From: Prostheceraeus crozeri
Taxonomy: Eukaryota > Platyhelminthes > Polycladida > Euryleptidae
DNA: 64,000 nucleotides
Direction of reading: 5' to 3'
NCBI GenBank assembly: GCA_907163375.1
Contig: CAJQUW010011025.1
Span: 17,982-81,981 of the forward strand
Both the position numbers and the translations under genes were made by a program. Below the pieces are notes generated by a model. The model was not told where the DNA came from. It worked only from the letters and a program-made list of their open reading frames with translations, and ran no database searches. Of the stretch, positions 33,101 through 43,860 are shown in pieces. The first letter of the stretch is position 1; each line of letters begins with the position of its first letter.

Positions 33101-35735
33101 ATTCACTACAACCACTGCGGTGACTGTGTGAATTCACTGCAACCACTGCGACGACTGCGTGGATTCACTGCAACCACTGCGACGACTGCGTGGATTCACT
33201 GCAACCACTGCGACGACTGCGTGGATTCACTGCAACCATTGCGACGACTGCGTGGATTCACTGCAACCACTGCGACGACCGCGTGAATTCACTGCAACCA
33301 CTGCGACGACTGCGTGGATTCACTGCAACCACTGCGACGACTGCGTGAATTCACTGCAACCACTGCGACGACTGAGTGAATTCACTGCAACCATTGCGAC
33401 GACTGCGTGGATTCACTGCAACCACTGCGACGACTGCGTGGATTCACTGCAACCACTGCGACGACTGCGTGGATTCACTACAACCACTGCGACGACTGCG
33501 TGGATTCACTGCAACCATTGCGACGACTGCGTGGATTCACTGCAACCACTGCGACGACTGCGTGAATTCACTGCAACCACTGCGACGACTGCGTGAATTC
33601 ACTGCAACCACTGCGACGACTGCGTGGATTCACTGCAACCACTGCGACGACTGCGTGGATTCACTACAACCACTGCGACGACTGCGTGAATTCACTGCAA
33701 CCACTGCGGTGACTGTGTGAATTCACTGCAACCACTGCGACGACGGCGTGAATTTACTGCAACCACCTCGACGACTGCGTGAATTCATTGCAACCACTGC
33801 GACGACTGCGTGAATTCACTGCAATCAGTGCGACGACTGCGTGGATTCACTGCAACCACTGCGACGACTACGTGAACTCACTGCAACCACTGTGACGACT
33901 GCGTGAATTCACTGCAATCAGTGCGACGACTGCGTGAATTCACTGCAACAACTGCAACGACTGCGTGAATTCACTGCAACCACTGCAACGATTGCGAGAA
34001 TTCACCGCAACGACTGCAACTACTGCGGTGACTGCATGAATTCACTGCAACCACTGCGACGACTGCATGAATTCACTGCAACCACTGCGACGACTGCGTG
34101 AATTCACTGCAACCACTGCGACGACTGCGTGGATTCACTGCAACCACTGCGACGACTGCGTGAATGCACTACAACCATTGCGGTGACTGTGTGAATTCAC
34201 TACAACCATTGCGGTGACTGCGTGAATTCACTGCAATCACTCCGACGAGTGCACGAATTCACTGCAACCACTGTGACGACTGCATGAATTCACTGCAACC
34301 ACTGCGGTGACTGTGTGAATTCACTACAACCACAGCGACAACTGCGTGGATTCACTACAACCACTGCGACTGCGTGAATTCACTGCAATCATTGCGACGA
34401 CCGCGTGAATTCACTGCAACCACTGCGGTGACTGCGTGAATTCACTGCAACCACTGCGGTGACTGCGTGGATTCACAGCAACCATTGCGACGACTGCGTG
34501 AATTCACTGCAATCACTGCGATGACTGTGTGAATTCACTGCAACCACTGCGACGACTGCGTGGATTCACTGCAACCACTGCGACGACTGCGTGAATTCAC
34601 AGCAACCACTGCGTTCGACCGCGTGAATTCACAGCAACCATTGCGACGACCGCGTGAATTCACTGCAACCACTGCGACGACCGCGTGAATTTACTGCAAC
34701 CATTGCGACGACTGCGTGGATTCACTGCAACCATTGCGACGACTGCGTGAATTCACTGCAACCACTGCGACGACTGAGTGAATTCACTGCAACCACTGCG
34801 ACGACTGAGTGAATTCACTGCAACCATTGCGACGACTGCGTGAATTCACTGCAACTACTGCGACGACTGCGTGGATTCACTGCAACCACTGCGACGACTG
34901 AGTGAATTCACTACAACCACTGCGACGACCGCGTGAATTCACTGCAACCATTGCGACGACTGCGTTAATTCACTGCAACCACTGTGACGACTACGTGAAT
35001 TCACTGCAACCACTGTGGCGACTGCGTGAATTCACTGCAACCACTGCGACGACTGCGTGGATTCACTGCAACCACTGCGACGACTGCATGGATTCACTAC
35101 AACCACTGCGACGACTGCGTGAATTCACTGCAACCACTGCGGTGACTGTGTGAATTCACTGCAACCACTGCGGTGACTGTGTGAATTTACTGCAACCACC
35201 TCGACGACTGCGTGAATTTACTGCAAACACTGCGGTGACTGTGTGAATTCACTGCAACCACTGCGACGACGGCGTGAATTTACTGCAACCACTGCAACGA
35301 CTGCGTGAATTTACTGCAACCACCTCGACGACTGCGTGGATTCACTGCAACCATTGCGACGACTGCGTGGATTCACTGCAACCATTGCGACGACTGCGTG
35401 AATTCACTGCAACCACTGCGACGACTGAGTGAATTCACTACAACCACTGCGACGACTGAGTGAATTCACTGCAACCACTGCGGTGACTGCGTGAATTTAC
35501 TGCAACAACTTCGACGACTGCGTGAATTCACTACAACCACTGCGGTGACTGCGTGAATTTACTGCAACCACCTCGACGACTGCGTGAATTCACTGCAACC
35601 ACTGCAACGACTGCGTGAATTCACTGCAACCACTGCGACGACTGCGTGAATTTACTGCAACCACCTCGACGACTGCGTGAATTTACTGCAAACACTGCGA
35701 CGACTGCGTGAATTCTCTGCAACCACTGCGACGGC
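30182..35735. repeat. 31-bp satellite, about 179 units
   Basis: Unit CTGCGACGACTGCGTGAATT plus CACTGCAACCA, 31 bp, tandem over 5.55 kb with variants at a few positions (GCGTG/GCATG/GTGTG, GAATTC/GGATTC, CGACGA/CGGTGA) and occasional 27-bp units. A rare variant set around GATTGCGA recurs at 31,250, 32,589 and 33,990 (spacings 1,339 and 1,401 bp, differing by two units), which shows higher-order duplication. Most units carry an EcoRI site. As 31 is not divisible by three, the frame rotates and gives 31-residue repeats; I consider the array non-coding. Confidence 0.98.
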
Positions 35736-36216
35736 TCTTGTGTTCACTTCCACTTATTTTTTTCAAAATTGTGGCTTCAACATTCTCTTCAATATGATTG
35801 TGTTCCATAGAATGATACAGGAATACGTTGTCATTCTCTTTATTTTTGATGTCGCATCAATGTTCCTTCATCCTCTCTAAATTAAAATCTTCCATTTTCA
35901 ACAATGTAATGATAGTCACAGTTCTCACAAATAAGGGCATAGATGATATTTGATGAAACACATGTTGCAACCTCAGCTTTGATAGTGTGGCGGATGATGT
36001 GATGCATTGTTGAGAGTACAGCATTTTACAGCTCGCACTATTACATAGTGAAACAATACCGCCGTTCTTTACGAATTCATGCGAACACATTTCCAAATAA
36101 TAACGAATAACTGGTTTGTGCTTTTGCCAATTCGAGATAATCTCTTTCGCCCGTCTAAATTGGATGAAATTAGAAAAAGAAATCATCCCACTCATCACTG
36201 ATATTGATATGACTAT
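35736..36216. other. No gene seen
   Basis: AT-rich sequence beside the satellite, with short frames on both strands but no recognisable domain. Confidence 0.45.
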
Positions 36217-36735
36217 ATATCAGTCGATCATCCCGTGGAACTGTCAGAATGTGCATGATACGATAACAACTTCCTTCGGGTGCATATTATACCTAACCTG
36301 AGGTAACTCTGGCTCCAGGGCATGGTCTGGTGACTACAGGGAATAGATCTGCTGACCGTGGAGAACAGTTCTATCAACAGCTGGTAAAAACCGAACACCG
36401 AAATTCCCTTTGGGATTACTCAATCCGAGAGCACGTGCTTAATAGCTGTGTCTAGGATAGCGATAGCTTGATATGGTCATTTGGTGTCATGGATGGTTCT
36501 TGTTGGGTTCCTGGCCCCTACGAGCTAGTGCTTATGACTGGGGAGACACCCCTCTATGCCTGCATCCATTGTAGGAAATCAGGGCCTCCAATGCAGATGC
36601 AGGGTCCTGTTAGTTTGGTGCTGGGTGGATTAGACTAGAGTGTTACTCTGCCCGCATCTTCGGGTGCATCCTTTGCCAATATCAGTCAATCATCCTGTGG
36701 AACTATCAGAATGCACATGACACGATAACAATTTC
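36217..36735. repeat. 57-bp direct repeats flanking a GC-richer 405-bp segment
   Basis: 36,217-36,273 and 36,679-36,735 share ATATCAGTC(G/A)ATCATCC and ACGATAACAA (about 85% identical). Just inside, CTTCGGGTGCAT occurs at both 36,275 and 36,657. The enclosed segment (36,290-36,650) is richer in GC than its surroundings and has no open frame; it may be a retroelement 5' region bounded by a duplication. Confidence 0.65.
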
Positions 36736-38422
36736 TTGCTTGGTTGAATCCGCTTTACATTGGGAAGTACTGGACGGATTTTACAGTTCATTTTGAGAGT
36801 AATGAGGCCTTAAATGAATCGATGAGTACCCCACACTGTCTGTAATCAGATTGTTTAACTCATTTAGTTTACTTGAAGTGAAGACTAATTCAAAACGATG
36901 GCGCATGCTGGAACTTAGTAAATGGGTAAAAAATTTCCTAATACCTTACATAGAAAGGGAAAACAGTTATGCTTCGCTTGCGGATTGCTGTGAATTCCTC
37001 GAAAATGCTTCGATCGCCACGATTACTTCAGATTCGAAGAATTCAGATCATTGCGAACAAGTTTTCTCATTGATGTTGGTCCGTCAGATTCCTTCTTCAG
37101 AAGTTAGATGTAGAAATCTATTTAGAATTGTGAATTTCCATCAATTCTGTTTATAGCCTACCACTACATGTACGTCAATGGTGTCAAATTATTGTTTTTA
37201 CTTACTTCTCAGATCCCAATGACGGGCATAAAAAGCAAGAAAATTTTGAATCTCGACATTCTTGAAATATGGCCTGACATATTATCATATTCAAGATAGT
37301 ATGACTCAAGCTTGATAAAATGCATATGGTTCAGTGGTCCGTCTAATTCTGATGGCAGTCAAAGTTTGTCGGCTAAAAATTGTGTATTTTGTCATTATGA
37401 CATCCTCTAAGAATGAATGAACTTATAGCAGCATCAAGAATCAAACATGTCGTTCGGGGCTGCTCAATGATTGAAGAATATTCTGTGCCATTTAATCAAT
37501 ACACAAGACCGAAGTTGTAAAATCTTACTGTTGCAGGTTGTGGAGCAAAATACACCACCAAACGGGATATCAACGTCAATGGACAGTGGCAGATTAAAGT
37601 ATGCGCTCAATTAGGATGGAATTCGTCGATGGACCCTATTATAAGATACAAGCAAGCCTCCAATCCAAGCTTCTATTTCGGAAAATTTTGAAGCAATTCT
37701 TATATGTGCTTATAGCGACACAGTGACAGACCTTTTCCGTTGAACCCCAGCTCTTCAAACTATGTATATGTGATATTTAGTCATGTAGGAATTAATGAAA
37801 ATTTCCATGTAATATATTTTTATATAATACACTGAGATCATTGGAAGAACAGAGATATCTGCACTAAACTATGCGTTATGTAAAGATCATCTAATTGCAG
37901 AGAAATACGGACATCTCACTTCCTTAGTAATCACTTGAATCTCATCCCATTTATTTAATTCTGCGTGCACATGCTTCCGATTGTCATCTGAATTACAATT
38001 TGCTGGAAATCTGAATGCTGCTGTTAAAGACACATTATGAAGACGTGGATAGAGCTCGTAGGCGGCCGGCCGCTCGCATCCGTGCATAGGCCTGTTTGAG
38101 TCGCTGTTTTCTGGTCCGGAAAGTCTCTCAAAAGCGCACGTGCTGACGCCTGACTGATCTCAGATATAAATTTAGCATTGTAACTGGTGCACGATCTGGA
38201 AGTCTATTGTCGATGTCAATGAAGTCTGACGCAGTGTGGACACAAAAGACAGAGTTCACGACCCCGTGGAGACCTTGATTGACGTCTTCTGCAGAATTCT
38301 ACATTTGTCTGTCTCAATCTTGACAAAGCCGGGAAAAAATCTCAATGCTGAGCATTGATTAACCTTTTCAGAGGCAATGTCAGTTAAAGCTATTTCTACT
38401 ACTCCACTGATGTTGATGAGCA
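36736..38422. other. Unassigned stretch
   Basis: The plus-strand frame 36,851-37,156 (SKWVKNFLIPYIERENSYAS) has no recognised domain. 37,802-37,880 repeats 7,962-8,030. Nothing else supported. Confidence 0.4.
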
Positions 38423-38470
38423 GATTACCACAGTAGTTTGATGCTTGGCCTAGCGATCTTTCGGACCAGA
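38423..38470 (+). mobile_element. SINE fragment (tRNA-like head only)
   Basis: CACAGTAGTTTGATGCTTGG then CCTAGCGATCTTTCGGACCA matches the first 48 bp of the SINE family at 21,691 with several changes. Confidence 0.6.
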
Positions 38471-38743
38471 GCTGGGTGGACTGTTGGCCAAAGAAATAAT
38501 CCGGGATTACGGAAATCCGGAAATAGGCCATCCTGGGTTGCCCATGAAATTCAATCTTCAATTTCTGACTGATGAGATGACGAGATGATATAAATAAAGT
38601 CATTGAATAAAGAACTCCATTCTTTGAACTTGTTGCATATTTGAACAATCAAGTCCTCTGACAAGAGTGAAAAATGCGTCAAATCTGCAAGTTTGTGACT
38701 TTTGAAGGTAGCGTCTTGACTTCAGACAAAATCAACGATATCC

Positions 38744-39964
38744 ATGCATATGTATATCAAGAAACATGAACTTGATAGACTTTCGTCTTTGAACGATGTG
38801 ATAGTCACACCTGTTGACAAGGGAGGTAAATGGCTCATTGCAGACAAAAATGAATATTTGAACGAGGCTTTTCGCCAATTAAACCAAGACAATTTTTATC
38901 AACCGATTGAAAATAGTGTAACCTTTGTTATTGGTAAAAAGTTGAAAAATTTTCTGGACTACTTGTATAAAAGTAAGTTCATCACTAATCGTGAATTACG
39001 TGCGCTGGAGCCTGTTCAGCAATGGAGAGACCGCCGTTTTTATCTTCTGCCTGAAATCCATAAAAATAAATGGTCTACTCCTTTTATGCCACCCGGTAGA
39101 CCAATTGTTTCCGATACTTCAAGTGTCTCCAGAAATTGTGCTTCTTACATAGAATATTTTTTGTCACCGGTAGCTAAAAGCTTACCTAGCTACGTACGCG
39201 ACTCAAACCATGTAATTTCTATTTTGAAGAATTTTCGCTTACAAGATCACTCTATTTTATTTACACTGGACGTAGCGTCGCTATACACTAATATTCCAAC
39301 AAACGAAGGTGTCAAAGCATGTACTCAAGCTTTTTTGAATTTTCCTGATGTACGCCGTCCTGATCTCACGATATTGTCAATGCTACGTTTGTTGCTATCA
39401 TCCAATGACTTTACTTTTCATGGTGAAAGATTTTTACAAGTCCACGGGACCGCCATGGGCTGCGCCTTTGGTGGTTCCTATGCTAACATTTATCTTGGAC
39501 AATGGGAGGAGCAGATCCTTAAGTTCTCAAAAATTCCATGCTTATGGATCCGCTTCATTGATGATATTTTTGGACTGTGGAATCATTCGGAAGCAGACCT
39601 ACTTACCTTTGTAAATTCTGTAAATAGCCTCGATGTAAATATTTCTGTCTCAGTGACTTTTAATTTGTACAGTATCAGATTTCTAGATTTAGAACTGTAC
39701 AGATGTAATGATTGTATTTTTCACCGTGTAGGCTTCAAACCTACAGATTCTTTTAATTTATTAAATACCGACTCATATCATCCATCACATATCTTTTCCA
39801 GTATTATTTATTCTCAATTGTACAGATTTTTAACTCTCAATTCTACTTACCATGATTTCTGTTTGAACAAAAAGGTTGTACAAAAGAACTGGATGAAAAA
39901 AGGGTTATACACGCAGTCAGAGTTGGAAAAGTCGGAATTGAAATTAATTCCGATCCGGAATTAA
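38744..39964 (+). CDS. Penelope-like reverse transcriptase (406 codons)
   Basis: One open frame with the Penelope-type reverse transcriptase motifs in order: VTPVDKGGKW (about residue 22), FYLLPEIHKNK, GRPIVSDTSS, the first catalytic Asp in FTLDVASLYTNIP, the GTAMGCAFGGSYANIYLG block, the two catalytic Asp of RFIDDIFG, FLDLELY and the family motif TDSFNLLNTDSYHPSHI. The frame starts inside the 170-bp direct repeat, so the annotated ATG may not be the true start. The C-terminus runs into the GGAATT insertion. I could not find a GIY-YIG nuclease core downstream. The enzyme would copy element RNA primed at a chromosomal nick. Sequence and block spacing are clearly different from the element at 46.5-48.9 kb. 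Confidence 0.9.
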   Translation: MHMYIKKHELDRLSSLNDVIVTPVDKGGKWLIADKNEYLNEAFRQLNQDNFYQPIENSVTFVIGKKLKNFLDYLYKSKFITNRELRALEPVQQWRDRRFYLLPEIHKNKWSTPFMPPGRPIVSDTSSVSRNCASYIEYFLSPVAKSLPSYVRDSNHVISILKNFRLQDHSILFTLDVASLYTNIPTNEGVKACTQAFLNFPDVRRPDLTILSMLRLLLSSNDFTFHGERFLQVHGTAMGCAFGGSYANIYLGQWEEQILKFSKIPCLWIRFIDDIFGLWNHSEADLLTFVNSVNSLDVNISVSVTFNLYSIRFLDLELYRCNDCIFHRVGFKPTDSFNLLNTDSYHPSHIFSSIIYSQLYRFLTLNSTYHDFCLNKKVVQKNWMKKGLYTQSELEKSELKLIPIRN

Positions 39965-41465
39965 TTCCATTTTTCGTCGGAATTGGAATTGACGATATTT
40001 AAATCTACTGGAATTGGAATTGACCTTGATAGACCTCAATTCCACTTTTTCGATAGACCTGTGATAAATCTATTTGTACAAAAATTGAAATCACATTACT
40101 CGGCCGTTGTGTTAACTGCACGCAGAGATAAGAGAGAGATAGATCGACAGAGGTAGCTTTATTCTATAGTTGAATAAAGGGTGTTTTTTGTGACTTCGAT
40201 GGGCCTACAGCCATGGACAATGTCATTTAAGTAGACAATGAAAAGACAATCATATTTGTTCAATCTGTTATTTAGCTAGTTATTTATCTGTTATTTATCA
40301 AGTAAGATAGTTAATCAAAATAAAGTAATTGTTGAATTTTGTTCTTGATAGGATAAGCACAAAAATTGGAGATTAACTCTGCATTAAAGGGCAGCAACCC
40401 TGTCAGTTCAAATCATAATATAGACAGTGTCAACAAATTATTCTAATACTTAATTATTCAATTACATGAACTATTATTCAACTTCCAGTCACAACAATTA
40501 ACAATATTAATCTTCAAGACTATAGGTATATAGATGCGATACGCGATGATAAAAGAAAAACTTAACACTTAAAGTTCAGTTTTTAATGTTGAATTCACTT
40601 CAATTCGATCGGACTCACTTATACCAAAATAATATCATAAATATCAGTGTCACTTATACCGTCAATCTTCAATCGCGCTCGCTGATGTGTTGCCGTATAC
40701 GCTGCTGTGTTGTTGTTCGATGGCAGGAAGTTGTTGTTACTACTTCTGTAGTTAAGTTACACCGCGAGAGCCCGGAGCTCTTCTAACAGCTACTGAAGAT
40801 GTCGGACGTGTTGTTGTTGGTAGTTGTTGCTGTGTCAATTTCTCATCGTCTCTAATTTATACAAATTTTTGAGACTTGACGATAAAACCACTTTCTTTTG
40901 AAAATTGAAAGAGTTTCCTTTAATCTCTGCTCGTTAGCTTTCGACCCGACCACATTTCGTTCTTATCAAAGAATTTTTAATCTCCTTTTTTAACATGGAC
41001 CATTAATCAGTTTTCATGATATCATTTTTATCGTCGTTTTTTCTTCCATCAACAATCACGTTATTCGCACACTGAATTTCTTTCTTCTGTCAGTTTAGTA
41101 AATTTATTCGCATCTCATCTCTCTATCTCTCTCTCAGCGTTTGATTCTTTGCTGACCGTTAATTTTTCTTTTCTTTTTTCACGAGATATTGAATATCTCG
41201 TTTACGAAACGAAAATGGCGTAGGCTGACCGGTTACATATATACATGTACACAAGAAAAATGAACTGTGAACATGAAAACGCACATAGGAACGACGCAAG
41301 GAACGGCACACAGGAACGAGGACAGGATAAGGGCAATAATCATGCAATAATCGGAATTGAATCTTATTGTGGAATTGGAATTGAATTGAATTGAACTGTT
41401 TCGACTGGAATTGGAATTGGAGTTGGAATTGAAATTTCTGCTCCGGAATTGGAATTGGAATTAAA
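39935..41465. mobile_element. GGAATT-ended insertion inside Penelope-like element 1
   Basis: Both borders are rich in GGAATTGGAATTG in the same orientation (39,940-40,050 and 41,346-41,465), with some AATTCC on the left. The interior has no recognisable coding sequence. Repetitive GGAATT-type ends suggest a non-autonomous DNA element, but I see no clear target duplication. Confidence 0.4.
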
Positions 41466-41864
41466 ATATTTCAGTGGAATTTTTCCAGCTCTGCACGCAG
41501 TGCTATCAGAAATTGTATTCGCAAACTTTTTGCATTTGCTCACCGTAGCCCCTCCTTGTGGAAACCGGGCTTTTATCCATGTGATCCACATATGTGTTGT
41601 AATATTTTGTAAATACGCTACACCCTACCTTTTGTACATACTACTTACCCCATACATAGGTTTAGTTTGTATTGCAAAGTGTATCTGAAATTTAACTCTA
41701 CACTGTAACTGTTTTTTAAGTATCGTACGGGAGAGAAACATCGAGATGTCTTTCAATTCGTATCATAACATAAAAAATATAATATTTATATGGCAATCCC
41801 TACTGCTGACTCTGAACTTACGCATGCAACTGTTCATTTAACATTTTTCTTTTTTTTTTTTTAG

Positions 41865-42003
41865 AGTATTGTGTGAACACTACCAAACGAAAGACCAAAG
41901 AAGCTAGATGGATGAAGCGGCTCAATACAATTTCACCGTACGGAATCAATAAGCCTGGTGACTACAATAAATCTATTCACTTGGTCTTACCACATAGCGC
42001 CTG
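41865..42003 (+). pseudogene. C-terminal piece of Penelope-like protein after a splice-like acceptor
   Basis: A 20-base pyrimidine tract ending TTTTTTTTAG at 41,864 precedes a frame reading TKRKTKEARWMKRLN, then TISPYGINKPGDYNK and a stop. The pattern E-x-W-x-x-L-x-T-x-x-P-x-G-x-N is the end of Penelope-like proteins, just after the nuclease domain. Introns are known in this family, so the acceptor may be real. No matching donor was identified. Confidence 0.5.
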
Positions 42004-42871
42004 AAGCAAGCAAGTTGTCCGTGTCTGTCAACAGTCAATCAAAAACTACAAAACCATTGGCAGCTACACAAACCACTCAAATCTTCGCAACTTGTTGAAC
42101 ACGTTTCGCTAATGTATTTAATGCCTGTAAACGATTGCACTGTGCTTCAGTTTATGCGATTTGATAAAGATATTACACGAAACCGGTCATCGCACTAGTA
42201 TCGGGTTTTCTGTCCTCTCTGTTGGAACTCAGTGTGCGCGGCATTAGTTGGGCTTTGGCCCAACCTTGATATCTTCGGGTATCTACTAATAAACAAAGTC
42301 ATTGAATAAAGAACTTCATTCTTTGAACTTGTTGCATATTTGAACAATCAAGTCCTCTGACAAGAGTGAAAAATGCGTCAAATATGCAAGTTTGCGACTT
42401 TTGAGGGTAGCGTCTTGACTTCAGACAAAATCAATGATATCCATGCATATGTATATCGAGACTGAAGTCCAAGCGATGCCATTTTTCCTTGTGTGTGCAC
42501 TACCGGGTATTGTCACTTCATCTTCGACTAAAATGCGGATATGGGGCGTCTAACTCACATCAGCTGATTTAGAATATATAATTGTATGAATTGTAATGAG
42601 ATTTAATTGAGATATTCGTTATACTGCATTATCATTATCATGCAATGATAAAGTGTGCTCAACTTTAATCATACATGTAGCGACGCTGACAGATGCATCA
42701 CCGCGACTGGCAGAGATAAAACAAAACACAAAATATTCCAACATGACATATAGACAGTTTAGTAAGTGATCAGCAGACCCCCCTCCCACCCCCTTGTTTT
42801 CAGTCCATTTCTCGCCGAATCTCGATACCTAATGAAATCTTAATAGATAATCCGGAAAATAGTCTGTGTCG

Positions 42872-43010
42872 ACCTGATCTACAGGTCGAGTCCCGAAAGT
42901 GTCATTGAAGCTCGGCAGGAAGAGCATCCGCACTAAAAACACCACACCTTTACTTCTTCAGCACCGTCCAAGCCCGTGGTGGGAAGCATTGACGATAAAG
43001 CTTCAAATAC
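42872..43010 (+). mobile_element. SINE, 5'-truncated copy
   Basis: Begins in the box B region (ACAGGTCGAGTCCCGAAAG), then AGGAAGAGCATCCGCACTAA and CAGCACCGTCCAAGCCC. Same family as 21,691. Confidence 0.75.
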
Positions 43011-43860
43011 TTTTATAAAAAAGTTCAAGAAGATATTGATTATATTGGTTCTTGTCTGGAACACAGCTGAAGCATATGCATCAGAAATTCTTCCAAAGAA
43101 CAGCTTTTCAATTCTGTTAAAGAAAGATCGACTTTTAAAATGCATTTTTGCATCGGACTTATCAATTTTTAAAACAATCAATTATAAAATGTATCGACCA
43201 TTTAAAATGCATGAAAAGACAAATATACTATAAAAAATCGATTTCATTTGAAATCAGCCTTTTCGGATCGCCATCCTGTAACAGAATGAATCGCAGTGAT
43301 CCGCCTACATTAGCTTGAGTGCATTCAATGATTATAAAGATTGCAGAATTCAGTTTGCCTGGCCATTGAATAAAAAGATGCATTGTATAGAAAGATGTAA
43401 GCCAATTTAAGCACAAAACATTTCTGACACCCATAGACTCTGCGCTTCGCTTTATAAGGGCTCATCAGTACGACTCGGAATGGCCCAAACTAGCTTCAAA
43501 TATCTAGAATGGCTGAACAATCTGAACGACTGCAAATCAGGCTGCTCTGCGTTTATTTATCCTGGCCTTGCCGTCCAACTGATTATCATAAAGATTACAG
43601 AGTGCCAGTTCGCCTGCGCATAGAATAGAAAGATATCCTCAGACTTAGTGCTTAAAATGCTCAAGTCTGAGGACATCTTTTAGAGTCCACCTATTAAAAC
43701 CATTATCTCTGATGGATAAAATCTGCGATTCTCGAATGAGGAATTTGACAATTTCTGCTGAAAAATATTGGTTTCGCCTATGCCAGCAGTCCATTTTACA
43801 AATTGATGCACTAAATACTAGCGCATGTAGATAATGTTTGATTTTGACAACCTTCATATC
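43011..43860. other. No gene seen
   Basis: AT-rich. Two diverged direct repeats (about 43,330-43,395 and 43,580-43,640, sharing ATAAAGATT and AGTTTGCCTG-like words) and one hairpin are present. Confidence 0.4.
43631..43678. repeat. Hairpin with 16-bp arms
   Basis: AGATATCCTCAGACTT at 43,631-43,646 pairs with AAGTCTGAGGACATCT at 43,663-43,678 with one mismatch; 16-base loop. Confidence 0.8.

Larger units (their letters stand above)
38592..42460 (+). mobile_element. Penelope-like element 1 with direct terminal repeats
   Basis: A 170-bp segment at 38,592-38,761 is repeated in the same orientation at 42,291-42,460 with about seven differences, the pseudo-LTR arrangement known for Penelope-like elements. 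Between them lie a long reverse transcriptase frame (38,744-39,964), an inserted GGAATT-rich block (about 39,935-41,465) and a C-terminal coding piece after a splice-acceptor-like site (41,865-42,003). The high repeat identity suggests a fairly young copy, although it no longer looks whole. Confidence 0.75.

Noticed and set aside
30391-35153. Cys/His-rich protein encoded by the 31-bp array
   Set aside because: The frames are a by-product of a stop-poor 31-bp unit; stops and 27-bp units break them irregularly and no start or splice context exists.
30182-35735. CRISPR-like regular repeats
   Set aside because: Repeats are directly adjacent with no unique spacers, and the context is a eukaryotic satellite.
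38256-38648. 130-codon minus-strand frame
   Set aside because: Covers a SINE fragment and the Penelope direct repeat; no domain.
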